From Mycobacterium sp. (GTDB taxonomy: Bacteria; Actinomycetota; Actinomycetes; Mycobacteriales; Mycobacteriaceae), in the NCBI GenBank assembly GCA_003987775.1, contig RXJD01000010.1, positions 62,001 to 126,000 of the forward strand: DNA of 64,000 nt. Direction: 5' to 3'. The notes beneath the pieces are model-generated. The model made no database searches. It was not told the origin of the DNA and saw only the letters and a program-made list of their open reading frames with translations. The stretch's first letter is position 1; each line of letters opens with the position of its first letter. The position numbers and the translations under genes were made by a program. This document shows, piece by piece, positions 56,679 to 64,000 of this stretch.

Positions 56679-57860
56679 ATGATTTTGGACTTTGCGTGGT
56701 TGCCGCCGGAGATCAACTCGCTGCGGATGTTCGCGGGATCGGGCTCGGCTTCGCTGCACGGCGCGGCTGCGGCATGGGAGGGTTTGGCGTCCGACTTGTC
56801 TGCCTCGGCGTCGTCGTTCAATGCGGTGATCGCGGGTTTGACCGGTGGGCCGTGGGCCGGTCCGGCGTCGGCGTCGATGGCGGCTGCGGCGCTGCCATAC
56901 GTGGACTGGCTGGGTACCGCGGGTGCCCAGGCTGCGGCGGCGGCCGCTCAGGCCAGGGCGGCGGCGACGGCGTTCGAGGGTGCGTTGACGGCGACGGTGC
57001 ACCCGGCGGTGGTCGAGGCCAATCGCACCTCGTTGCTGACGTTGATCGCGACGAACTTCCTGGGGTTGAACACCCCGGCCATTTTCGCCAATGAATTCGA
57101 TTACGTGGAGATGTGGGCCCAGGACGTGGCCGCGATGATCGGCTATCACGGTGGCGCGACGGCGGTGGCGGAGAGCCTGACCCCGTTCTCCATCCCACCG
57201 GTGGATCTGGCCGGGCTGGCCGCCAACGTCGGCGCCCAGGTCACCGGACTGGCCACCACGACATCGGCCGCCGTCAGTCCGATGGTGGAGAGCGCCGTGG
57301 CGGCGGGTGCGGGTCTGGCCACCGGCGTGCAGTCGCTCGCAGCGGGCTTGCCGATTCAGTCGCTGTCGTCGTTCGCCCAACTGGGCGCCATGCCCGCCAG
57401 CATGCTGATCGGCCCGCTGATGCAAGCGGGACAGTCGGCCACCAGCACGGCCGGACTGGCCGGCGCGACGGCTGCCGCCGACCTGGCCGACGTGCCGAAG
57501 TTCGTCGGTGACGTCGCACCCGCCGCGAAGGGCCTCGGCGGTGCCGCGCTCGGAGCTGGCATGGCGGGCGACCTGGGCAAGGCGCACCTCGTAGGGGCGA
57601 TGTCGGTGCCTCCGACGTGGCAGGGTTCGGTCCCCAAGGCGATGGGCAGCTCGGCCATGGCCGGGTTGGGGGGCGCCATGCCGAATGCCGCAGCGATGGC
57701 AGGGGCGACCGGCGGCGGCATGCCGATGATGCCGATGCCGATGGGCATGGGCGGCGGCGCAGGAGGCGGAATGCCCGGCGGCATGATGGGTCGTGGCGGG
57801 GCCAGTCCGCACGTGGTGCAAAACCGGCCGAGTGTGATTCCGCGGACCGGCGTCGGATAA
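56679..57860 (+). CDS. PPE-family protein, SVP subfamily (first copy)
   Basis: The product has 393 residues. The PPE domain begins MILDFAWLPPEINS and runs to about residue 175, including the EFDYVEMWAQDVAAM helix. The SVP signature SVPPTWQGS is near residue 310. The C-terminus is Met/Gly-rich (MPMMPMPMG) and ends NRPSVIPRTGVG. PPE-SVP proteins are ESX-5 substrates that pair with PE partners; no PE gene is adjacent. It is followed by an EsxN-type gene and is a close paralogue of the PPE at 58458. Confidence 0.92.
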   Translation: MILDFAWLPPEINSLRMFAGSGSASLHGAAAAWEGLASDLSASASSFNAVIAGLTGGPWAGPASASMAAAALPYVDWLGTAGAQAAAAAAQARAAATAFEGALTATVHPAVVEANRTSLLTLIATNFLGLNTPAIFANEFDYVEMWAQDVAAMIGYHGGATAVAESLTPFSIPPVDLAGLAANVGAQVTGLATTTSAAVSPMVESAVAAGAGLATGVQSLAAGLPIQSLSSFAQLGAMPASMLIGPLMQAGQSATSTAGLAGATAAADLADVPKFVGDVAPAAKGLGGAALGAGMAGDLGKAHLVGAMSVPPTWQGSVPKAMGSSAMAGLGGAMPNAAAMAGATGGGMPMMPMPMGMGGGAGGGMPGGMMGRGGASPHVVQNRPSVIPRTGVG

Positions 57861-57939
57861 ACATGAGTTTGTCGGGTTCGAATTAAATTCATATGTGGGC
57901 TTCTCGGTGGATCCTGAGCAGCCGGGAAGGATTCACCCG

Positions 57940-58224
57940 ATGACCATCAATTACCAGTTCGGTGACGTCGACGCGCATGGCGCGCTGATCCGAGCGCAGG
58001 CCGCCAACTTGGAGGCTGAGCACCAGGCCATCGTTCGCGATGTGCTGGCTGCCGGTGACTTCTGGGGCGGTGCCGGTTCGGTGGCTTGCCAGGAGTTCAT
58101 TGCCCAGTTGGGCCGCAATTTCCAGGTGATTTACGAGCAGGCCAACGCGCACGGCCAGAAGGTCCAGAGTGCCGGCAGCAACATGGCCCAGACCGACAGC
58201 GCTGTCGGCTCTAGCTGGGCCTGA
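57940..58224 (+). CDS. EsxN-type WXG100 protein (first copy)
   Basis: The product has 94 residues and is a helix-turn-helix ESAT-6-like protein starting MTINYQFGDVDAHGALIRAQ, with the WGG turn (GDFWGGAGS). It is of the EsxN/I/L/O/V (QILSS/Mtb9.9) class secreted by ESX-5. Its protein is identical to that of the copy at 61434. No EsxM-type partner lies next to it; only the PPE gene precedes it. GGGAAGG precedes the ATG at 57940. Confidence 0.93.
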   Translation: MTINYQFGDVDAHGALIRAQAANLEAEHQAIVRDVLAAGDFWGGAGSVACQEFIAQLGRNFQVIYEQANAHGQKVQSAGSNMAQTDSAVGSSWA

Positions 58225-58331
58225 CCCACCGGCCGGGCGGACGATTTTTGGCGTCCGGGACCGGTCGGAAACCGAATATACTGAGCGAGAATCTAAGTCG
58301 ATTCAGCGCGCGAATACCAAAATGTAGCCAG

Positions 58332-58373
58332 TTTGGCGAAAGCCCAGACTGCTGCATCGGATTGTTTTACGAT
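58332..58373 (+). promoter_or_regulatory. Shared promoter-like element upstream of the second PPE gene
   Basis: TTTGGCGAAA (58332-58341), CAGACT (58345-58350), 17 bp, TACGAT (58368-58373). The spacing is the same as in the element at 56565-56606. The 3' part (CGGATTGTTTTACGAT) also occurs, one base changed, at 60536-60551. Confidence 0.55.
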
Positions 58374-58457
58374 CCGATAGGGGCAGGCTCGCGGGTCGGG
58401 TAGAAGTGATGATGGAGTGATGGAGCCGTTGGCGCGGCTGGCTGATATGGGGTTGCG

Positions 58458-59654
58458 ATGATTTTGGACTTTGCCTGGTTGCCGCCGGAGATCAACTCGC
58501 TGCGGATTTACGCCGGGGCCGGGTCGTCTCCGCTGCACGTCGCGGCGGCCGCGTGGGAGAGTCTCGCGGCGGATCTGTCGGCCTCGGCATCGTCGTTCAA
58601 TGCGGTGATCGCGGGGTTGACCGGTGGGCCGTGGGCTGGTCCGGCGTCGGCGTCGATGGCGGCTGCGGCGCTGCCATACGTGGACTGGCTGGGTACCGCG
58701 GGTGCCCAGGCTGCTGCTGCGGCGGCTCAGGCGCGGGCGGCGGCGACGGCGTTTGAGGGTGCGTTGACCGCGACGGTGCACCCGGCGGTGGTCGAGGCCA
58801 ACCGGGTGTCGCTGGTGACGTTGATCGCGACGAACTTCCTCGGGTTGAACACCCCGGCCATTTTCGCCAACGAGTTCGATTACGTGGAGATGTGGGCGCA
58901 GGATGTGGCCGCGATGCTCGGCTACCACGGTGGCGCGACGGCAGTGGCGGAGAGCCTGACGCCGTTCTCCATCCCACCGGTGGATCTGGCCGGGCTGGCC
59001 GCCAACGTCGGCGCCCAGTTCACCGGACTGGCCACCACGGCATCTGCCGCGATGAGCCCCGCCGTGCAAGGCGTGATGTCCGCGGCTCCCGGTGTGGTGG
59101 CAGGGGTGCAGTCGGCAGCGGCATCGGTGCCGGTTCAGTCGCTGTCGTCGTTCGCCCAGTTGGGCGCGATGCCCGCCAGCATGCTGATCGGCCCGCTGAT
59201 GCAGGCCGGCACATCCGCTTCCAGCACGGCCGGACTGGCCGGTGCGTCCACGGCCGCCGGGCTGGTCGACGCGCCGAAGTTCGTCGGTGACGTCAATCCG
59301 ATGAAGGGCCTCGGCGCCGGCGGTGGCGCCGGCCTCGGTGGCGGCATGTCGGCAGGCTTGGGTAACGCTCGGCTGGTGGGTTCGATGTCGGTGCCGCCGA
59401 CGTGGCAGGGTTCGGTCCCCAAGGGAATGACCAGCTCGGCGATGTCGGGCCTGGGTGCCAACGCCGCGGAGATGGCGCAGGCAGCCGGCGCTGCGGGCAT
59501 GGGCGCCGGCGGCGGTATGCCGATGATGCCGATGCCGATGGGCGGTGCCGGTGCAGGTGGCGGTATGCCCGGCGGCATGATGGGCCGCGGCGGCGCGAGC
59601 CCGCACGTGGTGCAGAACCGGCCAAGCGTGATCCCGCGGACCGGCGTCGGATAA
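58458..59654 (+). CDS. PPE-family protein, SVP subfamily (second copy)
   Basis: The product has 398 residues. The PPE domain is almost the same as the first copy's (MILDFAWLPPEINSLR), the SVP motif SVPPTWQGS is present, and the tail MPMMPMPMG ... NRPSVIPRTGVG is conserved. The copies differ mainly in the Ala/Gly-rich middle (residues 190-330). A strong terminator follows. It is probably an ESX-5 substrate; its PE partner is not in the window. Confidence 0.92.
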   Translation: MILDFAWLPPEINSLRIYAGAGSSPLHVAAAAWESLAADLSASASSFNAVIAGLTGGPWAGPASASMAAAALPYVDWLGTAGAQAAAAAAQARAAATAFEGALTATVHPAVVEANRVSLVTLIATNFLGLNTPAIFANEFDYVEMWAQDVAAMLGYHGGATAVAESLTPFSIPPVDLAGLAANVGAQFTGLATTASAAMSPAVQGVMSAAPGVVAGVQSAAASVPVQSLSSFAQLGAMPASMLIGPLMQAGTSASSTAGLAGASTAAGLVDAPKFVGDVNPMKGLGAGGGAGLGGGMSAGLGNARLVGSMSVPPTWQGSVPKGMTSSAMSGLGANAAEMAQAAGAAGMGAGGGMPMMPMPMGGAGAGGGMPGGMMGRGGASPHVVQNRPSVIPRTGVG

Positions 59655-59669
59655 GCCGGGCGATCTCAG

Positions 59670-59708
59670 GCGCGGGCGACGTACGGGGGTGCGTCGCCCG
59701 CGCTTTTT
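59670..59708 (+). terminator. Rho-independent terminator after the second PPE gene
   Basis: A perfect 12-bp GC-rich stem (59670-59681 with 59692-59703), a 10-nt loop and a run of T (59704-59708). It ends transcription of the PPE gene at 58458. Confidence 0.85.
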
Positions 59709-60616
59709 CGTTGCGGCGCTCTTCTCAGCATGCTGGGGTCAGCGCGGTGGCGCGCCGGTCAATGTGGCCGATGCCGCGAGTCGTCAGGAACACGCTCAGC
59801 AGCCCGACCTGAGCGCCATGCCGCCGAGTCAGAACGCGGCCAGAGGCGCCAGGGTCCGTGGCCGCGACGACAGGTGACGCTCACTCCGATCCGTACCGGG
59901 TCTGATACCAGCGCGGAACCTGTGCCGGAGCGCCGTTCTTCCGGGTGACGGGACATAGTCCGCGCCGCGGATGATTTCTGGCGCGGCACTAAGAGTGACG
60001 TGGCCGAATAGGGTGTCCGGAACCCGTCGTGGGCGGCGCTGACCTCGCGCAATGCGCGGCGTCCAATAAAGGCGGCGTTGCGTGGATTCTTTTCAATGAG
60101 AGATCGGTCAGGAATTCTGCATTGACTAAATTGTTCCTTCGGCTTCCTTTACCGATCCGATTTGCATGGCAGCGATACCGCCGTCCGGCGTGGGGCCGTG
60201 TCGGCACCGGGCTGATCCCGGTGCACCCGGTGACTTACCGTCCCACCGATGCAGCGGCGCGCTTCGAGGGTGCGCGGGGCTCCGTCTCAGCGGGGGCATC
60301 GGGACCCTGATCCGTTGGGTCAGAGCGCCGGCGGCGATGTGCCCGATCCGCGCTCTCGGCCCGGTCCGGCAGAGCTCGGAGACGGCCCGCACCGGGCCGG
60401 ACACGTGTTCAGCTCAGCCAGATATGAAGTTGACAGGTGTCCACACCTCGGGGTGGATCCTGCGGAAAACCGTGACCAGACCGCATACGGCGCCTGAGCG
60501 ACGGTGAATTCCTGGATTTGGGGGATTTTTGTTGCCGGATTGTCTTACGATGCTGGGGCTCGGGTATCTACCATGGAGCACGAAGAAGTTGAGATCGGCA
60601 CTGAAAGGGGACAGGC
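59709..60616. other. Long intergenic region before the SVP-tail gene
   Basis: About 900 bp with no credible coding frame and no RNA gene that I can see. A degenerate copy of the promoter-like block (TTTACCGATCCGAT) occurs near 60148-60161, and a better copy (TACGAT at 60546-60551) near its end. This could be the remains of an earlier PE/PPE cassette. Confidence 0.45.
60536..60551 (+). promoter_or_regulatory. Partial copy of the PPE promoter element
   Basis: CGGATTGTCTTACGAT matches the 3' part of the element upstream of the second PPE gene with one change; TACGAT is the likely -10. It lies 66 bp before the GTG of the SVP-tail gene and could drive that gene and the esx pair. Confidence 0.5.
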
Positions 60617-60946
60617 GTGCTTTTGCCTCTTGGTCCGCCCTTGCCGCCCGATTCTGTGGCGGCGAAACGGGGCGAGTCGGGCATGCTAGGCGGACTATCC
60701 GTTCCGCTCAGCTGGGGCACGGCAGTTCCACCAGACGACTACGACCACTGGTCGAAGGAGTCTGAATCAGGTGTCGAGGACGTCGTCGCGGTGCCAGGTG
60801 CGGTCGATCCGGAACCGATCGAACCGGCCAACGACGAGTGGGATGAATGGGCGGAGTGGAAACAGTGGGAAGCGGAGAACGCTGAACCTCGTTTCGAGAT
60901 GCCACGCGGAAGCAGCGTGGTCCCGCATTCGCCGGCAGCCGGATGA
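60617..60946 (+). CDS. Free-standing PPE-SVP C-terminal-like protein
   Basis: The product has 109 residues. It contains an SVP motif in GGLSVPLSWGTAVPP (near residues 25-39), an acidic Trp-rich stretch (NDEWDEWAEWKQWEAEN) and a tail SSVVPHSPAAG like the ends of PPE-SVP proteins. No PPE domain is present. The GTG at 60617 has AAAGGGGA upstream. It occupies the PPE position before an esxM-esxN pair. It is either a deliberate short protein or the remnant of a PPE gene. Confidence 0.6.
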   Translation: MLLPLGPPLPPDSVAAKRGESGMLGGLSVPLSWGTAVPPDDYDHWSKESESGVEDVVAVPGAVDPEPIEPANDEWDEWAEWKQWEAENAEPRFEMPRGSSVVPHSPAAG

Positions 60947-61033
60947 GAGAAAGGGAAAGACTGTCGATGTTTACGGGTGATTAGCGGATCCGGAAAGTCC
61001 GGGCCCGGTAATCACATCAATCAAACTGGTTGA

Positions 61034-61372
<339 letters not shown>

Positions 61373-61433
61373 CCAGATGGCGGCGAAAGCCGCTGCAGCT
61401 TAAAAACTTTCACAAACTAAGGAGACCAGTTCA

Positions 61434-61718
61434 ATGACCATTAACTACCAGTTCGGTGACGTCGACGCGCATGGCGCGCTGATCCGCGCCCAGGCCGCCA
61501 ACTTGGAGGCCGAGCACCAGGCCATCGTTCGCGATGTGCTGGCTGCCGGTGACTTCTGGGGCGGCGCCGGTTCGGTGGCTTGCCAGGAGTTCATCGCCCA
61601 GTTGGGCCGTAACTTCCAGGTGATCTACGAGCAGGCCAACGCTCACGGCCAGAAGGTCCAGAGCGCCGGCAGCAACATGGCGCAGACCGACAGCGCCGTC
61701 GGGTCCAGCTGGGCCTGA
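61434..61718 (+). CDS. EsxN-type WXG100 protein (second copy)
   Basis: The product has 94 residues, starting MTINYQFGDVDAHGALIRAQ and ending DSAVGSSWA. It is identical in protein to the copy at 57940, but the genes differ at 16 codons, all synonymous. It is the natural partner of the EsxM-type protein upstream. AAGGAGA precedes the ATG, and a strong terminator follows. Confidence 0.94.
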   Translation: MTINYQFGDVDAHGALIRAQAANLEAEHQAIVRDVLAAGDFWGGAGSVACQEFIAQLGRNFQVIYEQANAHGQKVQSAGSNMAQTDSAVGSSWA

Positions 61719-61790
61719 GAGAAGTTCTCGGTTCGCGGCGGCGCATCGGTACGCCGGTGCGCCTGTCGCGGGCCACTTGAACTGAACAAG

Positions 61791-61832
61791 ACTGCGCACG
61801 CCTACCCCGCGGTGGGCGTGCGCAGTTTTTTT
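61791..61832 (+). terminator. Rho-independent terminator after the esx pair
   Basis: A perfect 12-bp stem (ACTGCGCACGCC at 61791-61802 with its complement at 61815-61826), a 12-nt loop and seven T (61826-61832). It ends the esx transcript, close to the convergent TPM gene. Confidence 0.9.
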
Positions 61833-61870
61833 GTGCTCGGGGTGCGGGCCTACCGTCTCGGGGTGCGGGC

Positions 61871-63874
61871 TCAGAACCGTCCGCCGCCACCCATGAAGCC
61901 GCCGCCGGATGATCCACCCGACGAACCCGACGACCCGCCGAACGATGTCGGGCTCCAGCCTCCGAAGCCACCTCGCAGGCCGCCGCTGAGCAGGTCGCCG
62001 ATGATGATGCCGCCGAGCATGGCGCCGGTGTCGCCGTCGCCGCGATGGGCATAGGCGCGCTGCGCCGCCTGGACGTCGGCATTGGCCAGTGACTGAGCCT
62101 GCGCGGCCAGCGTCGAAGCGCCGTTGGCGTATGCGATGGCTTCGGGCAGATTGTTCGACCTCCGGGCGTGAGCGGCCTCGAGCTGACGCTTGGCCTCGGC
62201 CAGCCGGGTCCGGGCTTCCGGCCCGATACTGCCGCGGCGGGTGTCGATGTACTCCGATACCGCATGGACCCTCGACTCGGCGGTGAACAGCGCCTGCTCC
62301 AAGGACCGTCTCAGCCGTTCGGCGTTCGCCTGCTCCTGCGCGACAGTGGTCAGCATCTGGTTGAGCTCCGCGTCGGCCTTGGACAACCGGGCGAATGCGC
62401 CCAGTGGGTCGGCGGCGCTGCGGCCGCCGCCTGAGCTGTCCAGAGCGCGCGCGGCGGCGTCGCGTGCGGCTATCAGCTCACCGGTGTGCGCCGACTGGTT
62501 GCTCTGAGTCTTCTGTAGCTGCTCGTTGGCGCGCTTGATGGCTGCCTGGATGTCCGTCAGGACCGACGGCAGGTTCGCCACGGCGTGCTGGATGTCGCCG
62601 GCTGCGCTGTCGACCGCGTCGAGGAGCGAACGTGCCTGCCCCAGAGCGGATTCGGCGGCGCGGACCGCGTCCACCAGGCGACTCTGCTGCCCCGCGACGG
62701 CCTGGCCGGCCAACTCACGGGCGGCGCCGATGTTGCGGTCGGCGAACTCCAGGCGCTCTCGGGCGGTGCTCACGTTCGCCGAGACAGAAGTCAAAGCGGT
62801 AGCGCCGAATTCGTTGTGCAGCTGGGCCAGGTGTCGTTCCGCGGGGTCGATCCGGGCGGTGAGTTCGACGAACTGCTGGGTCAGCGCGTCGAGCCGGGTT
62901 GGGGCGTTGATCACCAGATCGCGCAACTGCTCGAACGCCTCGGTCTGTGATTCCAGTTCGCGGTCGGCATTGGCCGCCGACACGATCACCCGGGTGAGCA
63001 GTTCGCGGCGCTGCGCCGGTGTCTCGGGCGTGCTGTCGTCGAGTTGCTGGCGCACCGTGAAAGCTTGCGCCAGAGCGGCTTTCGCTTTGTTCACGGCCTG
63101 GGTGAAGGCTTCGGTCCGTGCCTCCCCGAATTCCTCGATCGCCAGCGCGAGCTCGTTGGAGCTGGTGCGTACCGCGTTGTCGACCTCCACGACCTTGCTT
63201 CGGGACAAGTCGTCGAGGATGTCCAGCGGGACCGCGGCCAGCGCCGTCGCGTCCGTGGGGTCGACCCGCCGGGCGGCGGCCACGGCGTTGGCGCGCCGGC
63301 GGCGTGCCCGACGGCGCATCACCAGCAGCAGGATCACCACGGCCAGGACGATGAGGCCCAGCGCCCCCAGCAGCAGATAGCGGCCGGTCGAGCTCGGCGT
63401 CTGATCGAGTCCCTGTGCCGCGGCGATGGCCGCGGCGCTCCACTGGGCATTGCGCAGCGCGGGTTCGATCTGGTTGTGCCGCAGGCTGTCTACCTGACTC
63501 GGGGTGACGCCCTGCATCCCGTTGGGCACCAGAAATGAGTACGCCCGCCCGCCGGTGGACACCGCCAGCAGCGCGTCGTAGTTGCCCAGCTCGCTGGTCC
63601 GGAAGGTGCGCTGACCCCAGTTCTCCGCGCTCGCCCCGGAGAAGTTGTCGACATAGACCACCCAAAGCCGGATGTGCCGGCTGGCGTAGAGCTTGTCCAC
63701 GGCCGCGGTGACGGCGGCACGATCGGAATCGCCGAGCACTCCCGCGTTGTCGGTGAGGTAGTCCGCCAACCGCAGCGGGGGTTGCGCGACGGCAGGGGGC
63801 GCCAACAGCGTTCCCCCGCTGAGCGCGACCGTCACCATCGTCAGGAACACGCCGATCAGGCGAGCAATGCGCAT
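61871..63874 (-). CDS. TPM-domain membrane protein, Rv2345-like
   Basis: The product has 667 residues. It has a signal peptide (MRIARLIGVFLTMVTVALSG, cleavage near AVAQ), a TPM domain (about residues 35-150; YLTDNAGVLGDSDRAAV, LWVVYVDNFSG), one transmembrane helix (about 170-191), a long helical coiled-coil region to about residue 610, and a Gly/Ser-rich tail ending GFMGGGGRF. The ATG at 63874 is preferred to an earlier in-frame start. It matches Rv2345, which also lies beyond the esx genes in M. tuberculosis. TPM domains occur in repair or quality-control proteins; the role here is unknown. Confidence 0.88.
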   Translation of the reverse strand: MRIARLIGVFLTMVTVALSGGTLLAPPAVAQPPLRLADYLTDNAGVLGDSDRAAVTAAVDKLYASRHIRLWVVYVDNFSGASAENWGQRTFRTSELGNYDALLAVSTGGRAYSFLVPNGMQGVTPSQVDSLRHNQIEPALRNAQWSAAAIAAAQGLDQTPSSTGRYLLLGALGLIVLAVVILLLVMRRRARRRRANAVAAARRVDPTDATALAAVPLDILDDLSRSKVVEVDNAVRTSSNELALAIEEFGEARTEAFTQAVNKAKAALAQAFTVRQQLDDSTPETPAQRRELLTRVIVSAANADRELESQTEAFEQLRDLVINAPTRLDALTQQFVELTARIDPAERHLAQLHNEFGATALTSVSANVSTARERLEFADRNIGAARELAGQAVAGQQSRLVDAVRAAESALGQARSLLDAVDSAAGDIQHAVANLPSVLTDIQAAIKRANEQLQKTQSNQSAHTGELIAARDAAARALDSSGGGRSAADPLGAFARLSKADAELNQMLTTVAQEQANAERLRRSLEQALFTAESRVHAVSEYIDTRRGSIGPEARTRLAEAKRQLEAAHARRSNNLPEAIAYANGASTLAAQAQSLANADVQAAQRAYAHRGDGDTGAMLGGIIIGDLLSGGLRGGFGGWSPTSFGGSSGSSGGSSGGGFMGGGGRF

Positions 63875-63929
63875 ACCGCTAATTAAACGTCGGGGAAGCG
63901 CGGTGCGGTGACCGCGGTGTGGAAGACCG

Positions 63930-64000
63930 TCAGGCCGGTCCGCCCCCGCCGGCACCCAGGGTGCGCTGCATGTCGCCCTTCATGGCCACCAACTGCGCAT
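63930..64000 (-). CDS. C-terminal end of a minus-strand gene (partial)
   Basis: The last 22 codons of a minus-strand frame, ending MQRTLGAGGGGPA before TGA at 63932-63930. It lies 55 bp upstream of the TPM gene on the same strand. TPM proteins often sit beside PspA-like proteins, which could fit, but too little is visible to assign it. Confidence 0.35.
   Translation of the reverse strand, partial: AQLVAMKGDMQRTLGAGGGGPA

Noticed and set aside
58230..58270. Hairpin after the first EsxN gene (ACCGG...CCGGT with CGGACG/CGTCCG)
   Set aside because: The stem is interrupted and the T run lies in the loop, not after the stem, so it is not a convincing terminator.

Overview
The window is GC-rich actinobacterial DNA from a mycobacterium. 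Supporting signs are a mycobactin (mbt) locus with IdeR-type iron boxes, MmpS/MmpL exporters, PE_PGRS and PPE-SVP proteins, ESX-type WXG100 proteins, and a housekeeping run in the same order as in M. tuberculosis (cfp2, Rv2375, hrcA, dnaJ2, rsmE, phoH, ybeY, CBS protein, era, amiA2, recO, uppS, Rv2360c, furB, smtB, glyS, PPE, esx, TPM protein). PE_PGRS and PPE-SVP proteins point to a slow-grower or M. terrae-like lineage. The species cannot be named from this sequence. Comparisons with M. tuberculosis proteins are from memory, not from a search.

Layout. (1) 1-3.7 kb: a minus-strand operon of short-chain dehydrogenase, ferritin-like diiron protein, Baeyer-Villiger-type flavin monooxygenase and a MerR regulator cut by the window edge. 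(2) 4.1-5.4 kb: a small secreted protein, a UsfY-like protein and a four-helix membrane protein. (3) 5.5-33.1 kb: a siderophore island. mbtA, a small membrane gene, mmpS and mmpL run left from an IdeR box; mbtG-mbtH run right from it; mbtK, mbtT, mbtC and mbtD run left; mbtE-mbtF-mbtB run right, preceded by a short leader ORF with a Cys-Cys pair. Three IdeR boxes control these units. A SagB-type azoline dehydrogenase gene converges on mbtB. (4) 33.2-63.9 kb: the conserved housekeeping run, interrupted by accessory genes: an ECF41-like sigma/AhpD-like pair, an alpha/beta hydrolase and TetR pair around a repeated operator, a DJ-1/GlxA group, and a PE_PGRS fused to a phosphodiesterase-like domain. 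(5) 56.6-61.8 kb: ESX-5-like cassettes with two PPE-SVP genes, two EsxN-type genes encoding the same protein, one EsxM-type gene, and a small gene that looks like a free-standing PPE-SVP tail.

How it works together. The mbt genes cover salicylate activation (MbtA), an MbtB aryl-carrier/cyclization/adenylation protein, hydroxylysine-loading NRPSs (MbtE, MbtF), the PKS pair MbtC/MbtD, editing (MbtT), lysine N-hydroxylation (MbtG), N-acylation (MbtK) and export (MmpS/MmpL). No salicylate synthase (mbtI) is present in the window.

The most interesting signal is that this is not a standard mycobactin locus. MbtB has no fused thioesterase. Its adenylation pocket reads D-L-Y-N-L-G-L-I, one residue from the classical cysteine code. 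A SagB-type dehydrogenase lies next to it, and a leader peptide with Cys-Cys precedes the NRPS operon. Together these suggest a siderophore whose azoline ring is made from cysteine and/or oxidised to an azole. This is an inference to be tested.
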